Source: Bacillus paralicheniformis
Lineage (GTDB): Bacteria; Bacillota; Bacilli; Bacillales; Bacillaceae
Direction: 5' to 3'
Assembly (NCBI RefSeq): GCF_001042485.2
Contig: NZ_LBMN02000011.1
Location: forward strand, 62,001 to 126,000
DNA length: 64,000 nucleotides
The notes under the pieces: model-generated
What the model saw: the letters and a program-made list of their open reading frames with translations, nothing else
Databases searched by the model: none
What the model was told of the DNA's origin: nothing
Position numbers and translations under genes: made by a program
Part shown: in pieces, positions 38,401 to 47,982 of the stretch
Layout: every line of letters begins with the position of its first letter
How positions within the stretch are numbered: the first letter of the stretch is position 1

Positions 38401-38906
38401 ACGCCTTCCTCCTTTAGATGATTCAGAATAAAAGCCACGGCGCTCGGGTCTTCAATATGAAAGGATGGAACATCCGTTTTCGGCTCGCTCTTTTGATAAA
38501 TGACGGCGATGATGCCGTCCAATTCCTCCAAGAGCTGACAGTCCGCTTCGTTTCTGACCATGACAACTTTTTGATATGGCGCATGTTTAAATCCTTCGAT
38601 GAGAAGACACTGAACCGCTAAAACTCCATAAGCGGCAATCAGTTGATCAAGCGTCCACTCGCCGCGCGCCCTCAGCTGAAAAACGCCTGCTCCTTCGACG
38701 CCGGACGCAGCCGCTCCAGCCCGAAAAAAGCGGTCGGAATCCTTTCCCTCGGCGAAAACATCCGGTTCTCCTCCATGTCCGTGGTGTTTCAGGCAGCCAA
38801 TCTTGACTCCGAGCTGACCGAGCTTTTCCGCTAGTTTTTCAACGAACGTCGTTTTGCCGCTGTTTTGGTACCCTACGATCTGGAGGATTGGAAAATGTGC
38901 GGCCAC
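38379..38906 (-). CDS. mobB: MobB, molybdopterin-guanine dinucleotide accessory GTPase
   Basis: A 175-residue P-loop protein with Walker A VGYQNSGKTTF, CLKHHGHGG and LLIEGFKHAPYQKVVMVR, as in MobB. It assists MobA in attaching GMP to the cofactor. No ATG is available; a GTG at 38906 after GGAAGTGAAG is chosen, overlapping moeA by 34 bases. Confidence 0.9.
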   Translation of the reverse strand: MAAHFPILQIVGYQNSGKTTFVEKLAEKLGQLGVKIGCLKHHGHGGEPDVFAEGKDSDRFFRAGAAASGVEGAGVFQLRARGEWTLDQLIAAYGVLAVQCLLIEGFKHAPYQKVVMVRNEADCQLLEELDGIIAVIYQKSEPKTDVPSFHIEDPSAVAFILNHLKEEGVCLNDLL

Positions 38907-40165
38907 AGCTCTTCACTTCCGTTCTCATCCCGGTATAACAGAACATGCACTCTTGCCCCGGCCTCATAGCCTCTCGTTCCGCCCGGCAAAACCATCAGCG
39001 CATTGGCATCTGCCAGCGACGTGACGGCGCTTGATTTATCCAGGCCGACAGGCTCCGCATGAAGCGCCCCGTCTTTAATGGATACAAACGAGCGGACAAA
39101 TCTTGTAAACGGATTAGGCTTTGGAAAATCCTTGCTTAAAACCGCTTCTGCACATAAAGAATACGGCTTTTGATGATGCAGCCAGGTGTGGAGGGACGGC
39201 TTGACAAACAGCTCAAATCCAACGAAGCAGGCTGACGGGTTCCCGGAGAGCCCAAACAGCAATTTGCCGTTTAATTGAGCAACAGTCGTTACACTTCCCG
39301 GACGCATGGCCACTTTATTAAACAGGACCTCGGCCCCGAGCTTTTCGTAAATTGCCGGCAGAAAATCAAAGTCCCCTACGGACACCCCTCCGGTCGTAAT
39401 CAGAAAATCCACCTTGTCCAAAGCTTTTTCCACCGCTGCAAAGCTTTCGTCAAATCGATCAGAAATCTTCCCTAAATAAAGGGGGGTTCCGCCTGCTTCT
39501 TCAACCTGGGCGGCCACCATGCCTGCATTGCTGTTGCGGATTTTTCCGGGAACGAGGGGATCGCTGACATTCAGGAGCTCCGTTCCGGTGGCAATGATGC
39601 CTACCACAGGCTTTTTGACTGCAGGTACCGCTGCATATCCGAATGTTGCAAGCAAAGCGACGACACCCGGTGTGATCCGGGTTCCTTTCTTCACAAGCAC
39701 TGATCCTTTTCTCGCATCTTCTCCGGTTTTTGAAATATTTTCTCCCGGCTCCAATGAGCGTTTTAACACCATATAGTTTTTACCGTCTTCTGAGTAGGTT
39801 TTCGTCAGCTCAAGCATGACTACCGCATCAGCGCCCTCCGGAATCTGCGCTCCGGTCATAATTCTGACAGCTTGAAAAGGACCGAGCGTTTTACCTGACA
39901 CGGCTCCGGCTCCAATGTGATCAACCACCTCGAATTGCAGCGGATTTTCCCGTGAAGCACCGGCGGTATCGCAAGCTCGGACAGCAAAGCCGTCGTACGG
40001 CGAACGGTCAAAAGCGGGCACGTCGTGATCAGCCTTTACATCTTCGGCTAAAAATCTATGGAGACTCTCCTCAAGGTGGATCCACTCTGTATCTCCCTGC
40101 TTCCAGTGCCGAGAGACACGCGCAGCGGCTTCAAAAACTGGAATGGGCGTTCTTTTTTCAATCAT
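38873..40165 (-). CDS. moeA: Molybdopterin molybdenumtransferase MoeA
   Basis: Inserts molybdate into adenylated molybdopterin. The 430 residues show the four MoeA domains, with FDRSPYDGFAVRA (domain II), IMTGAQIPEGADAVV, the catalytic-domain TTGGVSVGDFDF, MRPG and GLSGNPSACFV. The length is slightly above the usual 400-410. It lies between moeB and mobB with 18 bases to moeB. Confidence 0.95.
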   Translation of the reverse strand: MIEKRTPIPVFEAAARVSRHWKQGDTEWIHLEESLHRFLAEDVKADHDVPAFDRSPYDGFAVRACDTAGASRENPLQFEVVDHIGAGAVSGKTLGPFQAVRIMTGAQIPEGADAVVMLELTKTYSEDGKNYMVLKRSLEPGENISKTGEDARKGSVLVKKGTRITPGVVALLATFGYAAVPAVKKPVVGIIATGTELLNVSDPLVPGKIRNSNAGMVAAQVEEAGGTPLYLGKISDRFDESFAAVEKALDKVDFLITTGGVSVGDFDFLPAIYEKLGAEVLFNKVAMRPGSVTTVAQLNGKLLFGLSGNPSACFVGFELFVKPSLHTWLHHQKPYSLCAEAVLSKDFPKPNPFTRFVRSFVSIKDGALHAEPVGLDKSSAVTSLADANALMVLPGGTRGYEAGARVHVLLYRDENGSEELWPHIFQSSRS

Positions 40166-40183
40166 TAAAAAAACCTCCTGTTG

Positions 40184-41197
40184 TTACATTCCGATGACTC
40201 TCGCCAATATGGAGTTGGCTTCTTTTATATCATTTGTGCCGTGAACAAGGGCTCTTCCATCGTTAAATATGACGATTCTGAATGTCTCGTATTGTACATG
40301 CAGCAAATAATCATTCGCATCCACTTTTCCGATGCCCGAAAGTTTTTTCATGAGTTCCTCTTTAGGCAGCCGTTTTAACATATCGCTGCGAATTTGGACG
40401 GTCTCTCTTCCGCACAGAACGTCGGCTTTTTTTTGGCTCATGTTGCTGAGGAAAGGAAAAACCGGCGTTTCTCCGCACGAAGGACATGTCTCATTGCGGC
40501 CGATCTCCATTCGGAAGTGGGTGTTCGCCCATAAATCAAACGTGACAAAAGCGGTTTCAAGCGTATCTTGGTTGTCCGTTAAGATTTTTAGAATTTCAGC
40601 TTGCTGATAAGCCGACACCATTTGAACGGCCGGCGAAATAATCCCCGACGTGTCGCATGTAGCCCCGCCAATCGGAACATCTTCAAACAGGCAGGCAAGG
40701 CACGGCGTTTTTTTAGGAATAATCGTCATATACATGCCCTGACTGCTGACACAAGCGCCATAAACCCACGGAGTGCCCGTCTCTTGGGCAAGGTCATTGA
40801 TGATCATGCGGGTCTCAAAGTTATCCGTTGCATCGATGACAGCATCCGCTTCTTTGATCAGCGGTCTGAGTGTTTCCACGGTGCCGTCGGCAACATATGT
40901 ACGAAGCTCAACATCGCGATTGATCTGGGAAAGACGTTCTTTTGCGGCTGCCGCTTTCGGAAGCCTTTCCTCAGCGTCTTTCTCTGTATAGAGCTGCTGC
41001 CTTTGCAGGTTGCTCCATTCCACATAATCGCGGTCTATAATAGACAGTGTACCGATGCCTGCGCGCACAAGCCCCTCGGCAGCCGACGTGCCGAGCGCCC
41101 CGGCTCCGACGATCAAAACATGGCTCTGCCTGATTCTGTCCTGACCCGCCTGTCCGATGTTTTGATATCTGATTTGTCTTGAATACCGTTCATGCAT
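40184..41197 (-). CDS. moeB: MoeB/ThiF-type adenylyltransferase
   Basis: E1-like enzyme (337 residues) that adenylates the C-terminal glycine of MoaD. Nucleotide motif [31 protein letters not shown], the DATDNFETR segment, and two Cys pairs for zinc (CLAC and CPSC) are visible. The C-terminal extension (about 250-337) resembles a rhodanese-like domain in position, but the [17 protein letters not shown] segment lacks an obvious active Cys. ThiS as an alternative partner is possible. Confidence 0.9.
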   Translation of the reverse strand: MHERYSRQIRYQNIGQAGQDRIRQSHVLIVGAGALGTSAAEGLVRAGIGTLSIIDRDYVEWSNLQRQQLYTEKDAEERLPKAAAAKERLSQINRDVELRTYVADGTVETLRPLIKEADAVIDATDNFETRMIINDLAQETGTPWVYGACVSSQGMYMTIIPKKTPCLACLFEDVPIGGATCDTSGIISPAVQMVSAYQQAEILKILTDNQDTLETAFVTFDLWANTHFRMEIGRNETCPSCGETPVFPFLSNMSQKKADVLCGRETVQIRSDMLKRLPKEELMKKLSGIGKVDANDYLLHVQYETFRIVIFNDGRALVHGTNDIKEANSILARVIGM

Positions 41198-41302
41198 CAG
41201 GATGATCCCCTTTACTTCCTTTTCTATATCATATCATTTTTCCGTCCGCTGTTTTTTGAAAAACACTTTCCGAAAAACCCTTGCAATCTATAATAAAATA
41301 TT

Positions 41303-41890
41303 TCATCCCGGAAAGAACGGTTCTATTTTATCTAAATCCGACTTTTTATTGACATTTATAAATTCCCACGGCTCTGCCCCGACCCTATCAGCTTCAATAT
41401 ACTTGACGCGGATGCGGTCGAGGAAACTGCTGATCTTCAGCTCGTTCTGCTGAAGCTGTTCGAGGAGGACGGATTTCACCCTTCTGCTGTAGACAGCAAC
41501 AAGCGGCTGCGCCCTTCCGTCTGCGACCGGCACGACGGCGTCATCCGCCGGGGTCATCTGCTGTTTTAAAGCCGATATGGTCTCCTGCCGGACAAGCGGG
41601 GTATCACAGGCCGAAAAAATATAGCATTCCCCTTCCGCCCGAACCATGGCTGTGTACATACCTGCAAGCGGCCCTCTCCCACTGAACGGTTCGATATCTT
41701 CCAGCACCGCTTTTTCCCCGAATTCTTTAAACCGCTCCGTCAGCCCCGGACGGCTCAATATCAGGACATCGCCTCCCAGCGCACGTTTGCACCATTGATA
41801 AAGCGGCTTGCCTTGCCAGCGGGCAAACGCTTTCGGTTCCCCAAAACGGCGTGAAAGGCCCCCCGATAATATGACATGTATTTCTTTCAT
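41303..41890 (-). CDS. mobA: Molybdenum cofactor guanylyltransferase MobA
   Basis: A 195-residue nucleotidyltransferase that adds GMP to molybdopterin. The signature ILSGGLSRRFGEPKA and the Mg-binding SACDTPLV are present. An ATG nine bases after GAAGG is chosen over a TTG abutting that site. First gene of the minus-strand mo operon. The synthesis genes moaA, moaB and moaC are not here. Confidence 0.92.
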   Translation of the reverse strand: MKEIHVILSGGLSRRFGEPKAFARWQGKPLYQWCKRALGGDVLILSRPGLTERFKEFGEKAVLEDIEPFSGRGPLAGMYTAMVRAEGECYIFSACDTPLVRQETISALKQQMTPADDAVVPVADGRAQPLVAVYSRRVKSVLLEQLQQNELKISSFLDRIRVKYIEADRVGAEPWEFINVNKKSDLDKIEPFFPG

Positions 41891-42042
41891 GCAGCTCAAC
41901 CTTCCTTCGCGTGTTTCTGCCTGCGAACATCATAGCAAAATTTTAGAAATCCGAACAAGTCTGTAAAATCTCTTTTTCAAAAGGCATGCCGTGTTTCATT
42001 TATGCATATTGTAGTTGTAACATTAATAGGGGGCTGGTCACC

Positions 42043-42999
42043 ATGAAAAAAACAACGGGTTCGCTGCCTTATTTTCATGATTTATCACAGGAAAACCTTT
42101 TTTTAAAAGCGGAGCTGGCAAGGTCACATCAATTGATCCACGAGCTTGAAGCAAGCTATTTTCATCAAAAAAATCATAAGCTCAGCCAGGAAAACGCAGC
42201 GCTGAAGCAGCAGCTTCAGCAGCTGTCAATCGAACTGGAGCGGATTTCGGCAAACAAGGAAGACGAGTCGGCCGAAACGCTCAACCGGATAAAAAGCGAA
42301 CTGCTGGGTAAAATCGTTGTTCTTCAGGAGCTCCTTCAAAAAGAAACCTATGCAAGAAAACAAGAGATAGAAGAAAAGCACCGCCTTCATTTAACAAATG
42401 TAAAAGCCGAAGAAGAGAAAAAAAGCTTACATAGCCAAATAGAATATGAAAAGCTTCATGCGGAAAAAGAAAAAACGCTGAGGGAAAAAAAGGAGCATGA
42501 GCTCGAAAACGCTGCACACGAAAATGCCCGCCTGAAAGACGAACTTCATGCTAAAGGTCTTCAGCTCAAACAAATCGAAACAGATGTTGCGGTATTAAAA
42601 GAGCGGGTGACAGAAACGAAAAACCGCCTTTTGGAGGCTGAAAAAACAAAAGAAGCGCTGTTTTACGAAACGATTTTATCCTATAAAAGGCAGCTCGATG
42701 AAAGTGATAAGTGGATCGCTTCTCATTTTGCCGATATTGATACATCTCAGCAGACGGAGAAGGCGCTTGAACAAAACGAAGAGCTTTTTGAACGGTCAGA
42801 GCAGATCGAGGCGGTACTTCAAACAGTTACGGAGCAAGTCGATCAGCTCCAACAGCAATTGAGCGTCATCAAACAAAATGACATGAAAATGGATCAGAAA
42901 ATAACTGAATGGAAAAAGCAGACGAAAGAAGAAACAACCCCGCAAAAATGGGTCTATCAAATTAAACGCAAAGACAAAGAAACAAAACCTTTAAATTGA
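42043..42999 (+). CDS. yknT: YknT, sporulation-associated coiled-coil protein
   Basis: A 318-residue protein that is nearly all charged helix, predicted long coiled coil (about residues 15-310), rich in Glu, Lys and Gln, without a signal peptide. Its size, composition and place between mobA and rok match B. subtilis YknT, a SigE-dependent mother-cell protein. The ATG at 42043 follows AATAGGGGG by nine bases; 19 upstream codons are open but not supported. Likely structural, role unknown. Confidence 0.83.
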   Translation: MKKTTGSLPYFHDLSQENLFLKAELARSHQLIHELEASYFHQKNHKLSQENAALKQQLQQLSIELERISANKEDESAETLNRIKSELLGKIVVLQELLQKETYARKQEIEEKHRLHLTNVKAEEEKKSLHSQIEYEKLHAEKEKTLREKKEHELENAAHENARLKDELHAKGLQLKQIETDVAVLKERVTETKNRLLEAEKTKEALFYETILSYKRQLDESDKWIASHFADIDTSQQTEKALEQNEELFERSEQIEAVLQTVTEQVDQLQQQLSVIKQNDMKMDQKITEWKKQTKEETTPQKWVYQIKRKDKETKPLN

Positions 43000-43033
43000 A
43001 TACCACTTTAAGGAATAATTTGGATTTTATAAA

Positions 43034-43070
43034 AAACCGCTTGAGTCGATTGTCTCAAGCAGTTGATTAG
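43034..43070 (+). terminator. yknT terminator
   Basis: ACCGCTTGAG and CTCAAGCAGT pair around a short loop, with A- and T-rich flanks. Confidence 0.6.
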
Positions 43071-43143
43071 GGCGGCGGCGTATATAGCGGCCGCCTTGGT
43101 GTTCCTCAAAATGGAAACGCTATCTGGAAAAGCAAGGGTTTGA

Positions 43144-43731
43144 CTATTGCTGCTCTGTCTCGGTAGAAATCTCACCCTCTAATATATATTGACCGCGGTA
43201 TGGTTTTTTGACTTCCGGGTACATTTTAATCAGGCTTTGCATAAAGGTTGTCATATTAGGGATCTCAAGTCCGCTCTCTTTTTCGATTTCTTTTTGAAGT
43301 TCGGAGCTTTTGATGGCCGCATTATGGCGTTTTAATGTTTTAATCGCCGCTTCACGCAGTTTTGCAGCTTTTGAGCCTGGACGTGCTGTACCCCTTCTGC
43401 GCCTTGTCGTTCCATCTGGAATTCCGGCAGGCAGTGAGGAGGTTTGCGGAGAAGTCTGCTGCTGGTTCTTTTGAGATGCTTGCGGCTGCTGCTGTTGTTG
43501 CTGATAGCTCTTCATCTCCTGCGCAGCTAATTCAGCTAAAACAGGGAGAGATTCCGTTTTACGCTCCGGGCGAAAATCTTTTTTTGTATCATTAAAGCTG
43601 GATGGACGATCCAATTCACGCAGCTTTGCATATATATTATCCCGCTCAATTTGATACTCCCTAATCACCTTAACCTCAGCCTCATTCAGCTGCTCCAATC
43701 TTAAACGCAATGCTTCCCTCTCGTTAAACAT
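43144..43731 (-). CDS. rok: Rok, nucleoid protein and competence repressor
   Basis: A 195-residue DNA-binding protein: N-terminal oligomerisation helices (1-43), a long Gln/Ser/Pro-rich linker (about 75-110) ending in basic TRRRRGTARPGSKAAK, and a C-terminal winged-helix domain (about 115-190). In B. subtilis Rok coats AT-rich and horizontally acquired DNA and represses comK. A short paralogue is encoded 6 kb away. The start follows AGGAGGGTATAAACGGT. Confidence 0.94.
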   Translation of the reverse strand: MFNEREALRLRLEQLNEAEVKVIREYQIERDNIYAKLRELDRPSSFNDTKKDFRPERKTESLPVLAELAAQEMKSYQQQQQQPQASQKNQQQTSPQTSSLPAGIPDGTTRRRRGTARPGSKAAKLREAAIKTLKRHNAAIKSSELQKEIEKESGLEIPNMTTFMQSLIKMYPEVKKPYRGQYILEGEISTETEQQ

Positions 43732-43776
43732 ACCGTTTATACCCTCCTATCAGAATAAATAAACCTTCCAATAAAA

Positions 43777-43805
43777 ATATTAGATTACCAAACTAATTTT
43801 ATCAA
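43777..43805 (-). promoter_or_regulatory. rok promoter
   Basis: TTGATA (43805-43800), 17 bases, TAATAT (43782-43777) on the minus strand. A start near 43770 gives a leader of about 40 bases. Confidence 0.75.
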
Positions 43806-44245
43806 CTATTTTTTCGTTTTTCTACTGTTGCTTTCCGTTAAGAAAATAGAACTAAATTTCCGGAAAACTTGAAGCCTGAGGAGTTTTCGAAGCATTTCGG
43901 CCTACTCTAAACTCATTGTCGAAAAATGGTAAATAATGAAGGAACATAGAAAATTACTTTTCAACGAAACATAATTTAGGAATAGACTCTACTGTTTAAT
44001 CGTGATGGAAAGTGTGAAATATCAATGATTAATCCGGCTTATAAATCCAGAATATTCAAAATTGCCAGATTTCACTTGTCGAATTCGCAGTTTGTTGTGT
44101 ACAGGGAAAGTCAGAAATACTCCTGAAACAAAAACAGGACATAAGACTCATCAAGTAAAATAAACAGTGTCTAATGATCCATTTGTCGAAAGGGGCGGAT
44201 AGAGGAAATTTTTTTGCTTTTTTTGCAATGAGGAGCCGAATAAAC
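43806..44245. other. rok upstream region with three Spo0A-box-like heptamers
   Basis: About 440 AT-rich bases without a supportable gene. The heptamer TGTCGAA, the Spo0A box, occurs three times in the same orientation (43917-43923, 44077-44083, 44184-44190). The distances to the rok promoter (over 110 bases) are large for direct activation. No transcript was recognised. Confidence 0.45.
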
Positions 44246-44276
44246 AAAAAACCCCATGAAAACGGGGCTTTTCATC
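44246..44276 (-). terminator. ykuV terminator
   Basis: AAAGCCCCGTTTT and the AACCCC arm form a GC stem ending in TTTTTTG on the minus strand, directly past ykuV. Confidence 0.75.
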
Positions 44277-44277
44277 T

Positions 44278-44736
44278 TTATTCAGCAGACTGTTCTGTTT
44301 CGGCAAGAACACGGTTTACACGTTTTTCGAGCATTTTCATCCCGCTTCCTCCAGCTTGAAAATGGCGAAGCTGGCCTGTTTTATCAAAAACGTAATAAGC
44401 CGGAACATATTCGTTTTCGAAAGCGTCAGTCAGCTTATGGTCGCTGTCAACAAAAACAGGCTGAGTAATATCATGTTCAGCGGCAACCTCTTTGATTTTA
44501 TTCAAGTCTAAATCGTCTTCTGAACGCGGCATATGCACGGCCACCACGTTTAGTTTATCGCTGTAGCGGTCGCGGAACTCATTGACTTGCGGCATCGCCT
44601 CTTTGCACAAGTGGCAGCTGATCGACCAAAAATGAATTAATGTCGGCTTTTCTCCGATAAGCTGCTCTTTTGTCACTTCTCCGTTTAACCACTCTTTTGC
44701 GCCGGTCAGTTCCGGCATCGGCTGGCGTAATTTCAT
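44278..44736 (-). CDS. ykuV: YkuV, thiol-disulfide oxidoreductase
   Basis: A 152-residue cytosolic thioredoxin-fold protein with the redox motif WSISCHLCKEAMP (CHLC) and the cis-Pro segment YVPAYYV. B. subtilis YkuV reduces disulfides efficiently in vitro. No signal or membrane anchor is present. It is downstream of the peroxiredoxin gene ahpA in the same direction, so the two may work as a peroxidase and reductant couple. The start follows GGAGGAAAAATC. Confidence 0.92.
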   Translation of the reverse strand: MKLRQPMPELTGAKEWLNGEVTKEQLIGEKPTLIHFWSISCHLCKEAMPQVNEFRDRYSDKLNVVAVHMPRSEDDLDLNKIKEVAAEHDITQPVFVDSDHKLTDAFENEYVPAYYVFDKTGQLRHFQAGGSGMKMLEKRVNRVLAETEQSAE

Positions 44737-44825
44737 GATTTTTCCTCCATTGTCATTTTTGTCGATTAAAAAGGTCTAACAAATGTTAGACCTTTCCAAT
44801 CTGATTTCTAATTTGAGAATAAAAA

Positions 44826-45368
44826 TTAAAGAGTTGCTTGACCCGGTTTCCAGTTTGCAGGGCAAAGACCGCCTGTTTGCAGCGCTTGAAGCACGCGCAA
44901 TGTTTCGTCTACATCACGGCCGATGTTGTTATGGAACACTGTTTGATATTGAAGTTCGCCTTCCGGATTAATGATGAACAATCCGCGAAGCGCCACACCT
45001 TCTTCTTCAATCAGTACGCCGTATTCACGGGATACTTCATGGTTTGTGTCGGCAGCAAGCGGGTATTTCAGCTGGCCGAGACCATTTTCTTTGCGGTCTG
45101 TGTTAATCCATGCCAAGTGAGTGTGGATGGTGTCAGTTGAAACGCCGATTACTTCTGCATCAAGGTCTTCAAACTCGTCATAGCGGTCAGACATTGCTGT
45201 AATTTCTGTCGGGCACACGAAAGTAAAGTCCATAGGATAGAAGAATAGAACCGTCCACTTATCATTCTTCATGTTTTCTTCAAGGCTTACTTTTCCAAAT
45301 TCTTTGTTTGCAAGAACCGCTTCCATTTCAAAGCGCGGCGCTTGTTTACCTACCATGCGTTCTGCCAT
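44826..45368 (-). CDS. ahpA: 2-Cys peroxiredoxin AhpA (YkuU)
   Basis: A 180-residue typical 2-Cys peroxiredoxin. The peroxidatic Cys lies in FYPMDFTFVCPTEITA with the catalytic Thr, and the resolving Cys in GLCPANW near the C-terminus. It reduces hydrogen and alkyl peroxides. In B. subtilis AhpA acts in biofilm cells. A strong promoter with a long palindrome in the leader precedes it. The ribosome site GGAGGGATACATAAA is standard. Confidence 0.93.
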   Translation of the reverse strand: MAERMVGKQAPRFEMEAVLANKEFGKVSLEENMKNDKWTVLFFYPMDFTFVCPTEITAMSDRYDEFEDLDAEVIGVSTDTIHTHLAWINTDRKENGLGQLKYPLAADTNHEVSREYGVLIEEEGVALRGLFIINPEGELQYQTVFHNNIGRDVDETLRVLQALQTGGLCPANWKPGQATL

Positions 45369-45416
45369 TTTATGTATCCCTCCAATTGTGATTTTTGGGT
45401 TCTGCTACCCATATCA

Positions 45417-45447
45417 AAATGAGAATTTAAATATTAAATTCTCATTT
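45417..45447 (-). promoter_or_regulatory. Perfect 14-bp inverted repeat in the ahpA leader
   Basis: AAATGAGAATTTAA (45417-45430), ATA, TTAAATTCTCATTT (45434-45447). It lies about 20 to 50 bases downstream of the predicted transcript start and 49 bases before the ahpA ATG. It could be an operator or an mRNA hairpin. It does not match the PerR box. Confidence 0.7.
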
Positions 45448-45473
45448 AGTTAATAACATCACATACATAATTC

Positions 45474-45502
45474 ATTATAATACTTACCATATTTTTAGTC
45501 AA
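45474..45502 (-). promoter_or_regulatory. ahpA promoter
   Basis: TTGACT (45502-45497), 17 bases, TATAAT (45479-45474) on the minus strand: a near-consensus SigA promoter. Confidence 0.8.
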
Positions 45503-45630
45503 TATTAATTGATAATAAATTTAAATTAGCGGTTGTTCTTTTTTTAAGCCTTTAAAAAAAGTGTAACATGCCTCCGGATGATGAAACAACCGTTTAACAC
45601 CCGACAGCCGTTTTTTTGGAAAAACAAGTT

Positions 45631-45658
45631 AAAACCGAAGCTGGAACTTCGGTTTTAT
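45631..45658 (-). terminator. ykuS terminator
   Basis: AAACCGAAG and CTTCGGTTT pair around CTGGAA, just after ykuS. Confidence 0.75.
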
Positions 45659-45663
45659 GTTTA

Positions 45664-45909
45664 TTACTGAAGTTTTTGCTCAACCTGCTGACAGATTTCA
45701 TCGGCAGTTAAACCAGTCGCCTGAATGACAGATGCTCCGGTCATCGTATCTGAAATCCCGAGCATGTCAGTGTCCAGACCAGTGACAACACAGCAGTCGC
45801 AGCCTTTTGCATCGTCTTCGGTTTTCATCGTTACAACCTCATACCCTTTTTCCTTCAAAGCAGCCTCGACATCAGAAAGAGATTGTTCGATTCCGATTTT
45901 TTTCGACAT
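45664..45909 (-). CDS. ykuS: YkuS, UPF0180 family protein
   Basis: An 81-residue protein with a CDCC cluster ([15 protein letters not shown]) and the pattern of UPF0180, to which B. subtilis YkuS belongs. No enzyme motif is seen; the cysteines hint at metal binding. Downstream of dapL in the same direction. The start follows GGAGGTGTTTCTTC. Confidence 0.87.
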   Translation of the reverse strand: MSKKIGIEQSLSDVEAALKEKGYEVVTMKTEDDAKGCDCCVVTGLDTDMLGISDTMTGASVIQATGLTADEICQQVEQKLQ

Positions 45910-45971
45910 GAAGAAACACCTCCACCAATTAAGATGCCACGTTTGCTGATTTTTTATACCAGCCGCTTGTT

Positions 45972-47096
45972 CTAATTGGCTTTGGAAGAGAAATAAGCCG
46001 TCATAACGCGGACTGCCGTCTCAAGCGCTTCCTCTTTCGGCTGCAGTTTGGCATGGTGGAGTCCGTAAGGTGAATCGACGCCGAGCCAAAACATGAAGCC
46101 CGGATACTTTTTCAGCATATAGCCGAAGTCCTCTCCTGTCATCGCTTCTTTTGAACGGATGACCTCTGCAAGGCCGTTTTCAGAAACGAACTTCATAAAG
46201 TCTTCAACTAAACCGCTTGAATTATAGACCTGATAATATGCTGCCGGATAGCTGACTTTACCGATGCATTGATAAGCCGTTTCCAGGCCGCTCACCATCG
46301 CCTCGATCCTTTTCTTCACCTGTTCCATTGATCCCGGGGACAGCGTCCTGATCGTCCCTTCAAGCCTTGCTTGCTGAGCGATAATGTTTTGTGCTGATCC
46401 GCCTGTAATCGTCCCGATGGTAATGACAGCACTGTCCAGCGGATCGACATTCCTGGCTACGATCGACTGCATTTGCGTAACGAGCGAACTGGCGGCGACC
46501 ACCATATCTTCTGCAAGGTGGGGATATGCGGCATGCCCGCCCTTTCCTTCAAGTTCGATTACAAGCTCTGACGTATTGGCAAAGAGCAGCCCGCTTTTCG
46601 TTCCGATCGTTCCGACCGGGAGCTCAGGCGCGATGTGCAGCGCTGTGATCATGCTCGGCTCCCACTTTTTAAACAAATCGCTTTCAAGCATCGGTTCAGC
46701 GCCGCCCGGCCCTTCTTCAGCAGGCTGGAACAAAAACAACAGATCTTGTTTAACCGGGTTGCGGACGAAATGATCGATGATGCCGAGGGCAATCGTCATA
46801 TGAAAATCATGCCCGCACGCATGCATCCGGTTCTGATGTATGGAAGAAAAAGAATATCCGGTATCTTCCCGAATCGAGAGCCCGTCCATATCCGCCCTGT
46901 AAGCCAAAATCTGTTCAGGGGCTGTCCCTTTAACCTTTACAAACAGTCCGGTTCTCCACTTTTCGATTTCAATCCGGTCTTCCGGATGCTTTAGTAAGTG
47001 GTTCAAAAGATAAGCCTGTGTCTTATATTCCTGAAAACCGAGTTCAGGAATTTGGTGCAGATCTCTGCGAATCGCTGCTAATTCGTCCAATTTCAT
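45972..47096 (-). CDS. dapL: N-acetyldiaminopimelate deacetylase DapL (YkuR)
   Basis: M20-family metallo-amidohydrolase (374 residues) that removes the acetyl group from N-acetyl-LL-diaminopimelate in lysine and peptidoglycan precursor synthesis. Metal-site segments [15 protein letters not shown] and [15 protein letters not shown] are intact, with a dimerisation domain about 175-290. Co-directional with and 69 bases after dapH. The aminotransferase of the pathway, patA, starts at 63298. Confidence 0.93.
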   Translation of the reverse strand: MKLDELAAIRRDLHQIPELGFQEYKTQAYLLNHLLKHPEDRIEIEKWRTGLFVKVKGTAPEQILAYRADMDGLSIREDTGYSFSSIHQNRMHACGHDFHMTIALGIIDHFVRNPVKQDLLFLFQPAEEGPGGAEPMLESDLFKKWEPSMITALHIAPELPVGTIGTKSGLLFANTSELVIELEGKGGHAAYPHLAEDMVVAASSLVTQMQSIVARNVDPLDSAVITIGTITGGSAQNIIAQQARLEGTIRTLSPGSMEQVKKRIEAMVSGLETAYQCIGKVSYPAAYYQVYNSSGLVEDFMKFVSENGLAEVIRSKEAMTGEDFGYMLKKYPGFMFWLGVDSPYGLHHAKLQPKEEALETAVRVMTAYFSSKAN

Positions 47097-47165
47097 CTTT
47101 CTAACCTCCCCGGCGATACGAAAATGCGTGGATTGTCACATCCACGCACTTTTCGCCGCCGCTTC

Positions 47166-47876
47166 TTAAAGCTGACGCAATTCCTGTTTGATTTCTGTTT
47201 TGCCTTTTGTTTTTTCATCGATGTCTTTGATTTTTTTCGCAGGCGTTCCGGCAACTACTGTGTAAGGTGCCACATCTTCCACAACGATTGCGCCGGCAGC
47301 AACGACGGCTCCTTTTCCGACAGTCACACCTTCAAGTACGACGGCGTTTGCACCGATGACGACATCGTCTTCAATAACGACAGGTTTTGCTGAAGGGGGC
47401 TCAATGACACCGGCAAGCACGGAACCCGCTCCAATGTGGCAGTTTTTGCCGACGGTAGCTCGTCCGCCCAGCACGACATTCATATCGATCATCGTTCCTT
47501 CGCCGATTACAGAGCCGATGTTGATGGAAGCTCCCATCATGATAACGGCGTTGTCGCCGATTTCCACTTGATCGCGGATGATCGCACCCGGCTCGATTCG
47601 CGCTTTAATATTTTTCAAATCGAGCGTTGGGATCGCCGAATTGCGGCGGTCGTTTTCGACAACATAGTCTTCAATTTTACCTTTGTTTGCTTCGAGCACA
47701 GCTTGAATCTCCGCCCATTCACCGAATACTACCCCAGTATGCCCTGTAATAAAAGGCTTGGCTGAAGCGCCGAAGTCAATTCCTTCAAGGTCGCCTTTCA
47801 CATACACTTTAACAGGTGTTGATTTCTTACTATTTTGAATAAATGAGATAATCTCATTTGCATCCATCATTTTCAT
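47166..47876 (-). CDS. dapH: Tetrahydrodipicolinate N-acetyltransferase DapH (YkuQ)
   Basis: A 236-residue left-handed beta-helix acyltransferase. The hexapeptide repeats (about 90-220) include [21 protein letters not shown] and the acetyl-CoA binding [18 protein letters not shown]. It commits tetrahydrodipicolinate to the acetylated diaminopimelate route. First gene of dapHL. Its length and motifs are normal. Confidence 0.95.
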   Translation of the reverse strand: MKMMDANEIISFIQNSKKSTPVKVYVKGDLEGIDFGASAKPFITGHTGVVFGEWAEIQAVLEANKGKIEDYVVENDRRNSAIPTLDLKNIKARIEPGAIIRDQVEIGDNAVIMMGASINIGSVIGEGTMIDMNVVLGGRATVGKNCHIGAGSVLAGVIEPPSAKPVVIEDDVVIGANAVVLEGVTVGKGAVVAAGAIVVEDVAPYTVVAGTPAKKIKDIDEKTKGKTEIKQELRQL

Positions 47877-47937
47877 TATGTAAGTCCTCCTTCTCTTTTT
47901 CTCCTCATTACTGTATCAAAGGAAAGATTTAAAAACA

Positions 47938-47977
47938 AGAAAAAAAGGAAAGGGGGCGTCCCGTTTCCTTTTTTAGC
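47938..47977 (-). terminator. ykuNOP terminator
   Basis: AAAAAAGGAAA and TTTCCTTTTTT flank a GC-rich loop downstream of ykuP. Confidence 0.75.
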
Positions 47978-47982
47978 AAATG

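Noticed and set aside
40184..40430. Rhodanese domain at the MoeB C-terminus
   Set aside because: Position fits, but the active-site Cys loop is not visible, so the domain is not claimed.
42020..42042. SigE promoter before yknT
   Set aside because: A CATATTGT-like -10 exists but matches only partly, and no good -35 is at the right distance.
45468..45490. Possible PerR box near TTATAATACTTACC upstream of ahpA
   Set aside because: Only the first half matches the TTATAATNATTATAA consensus; the match is explained by the -10 box.
47124..47148. Stem GCGTGGAT/ATCCACGC between dapH and dapL as a terminator
   Set aside because: Followed by only a few T residues on the minus strand and located inside an operon; termination is doubtful.
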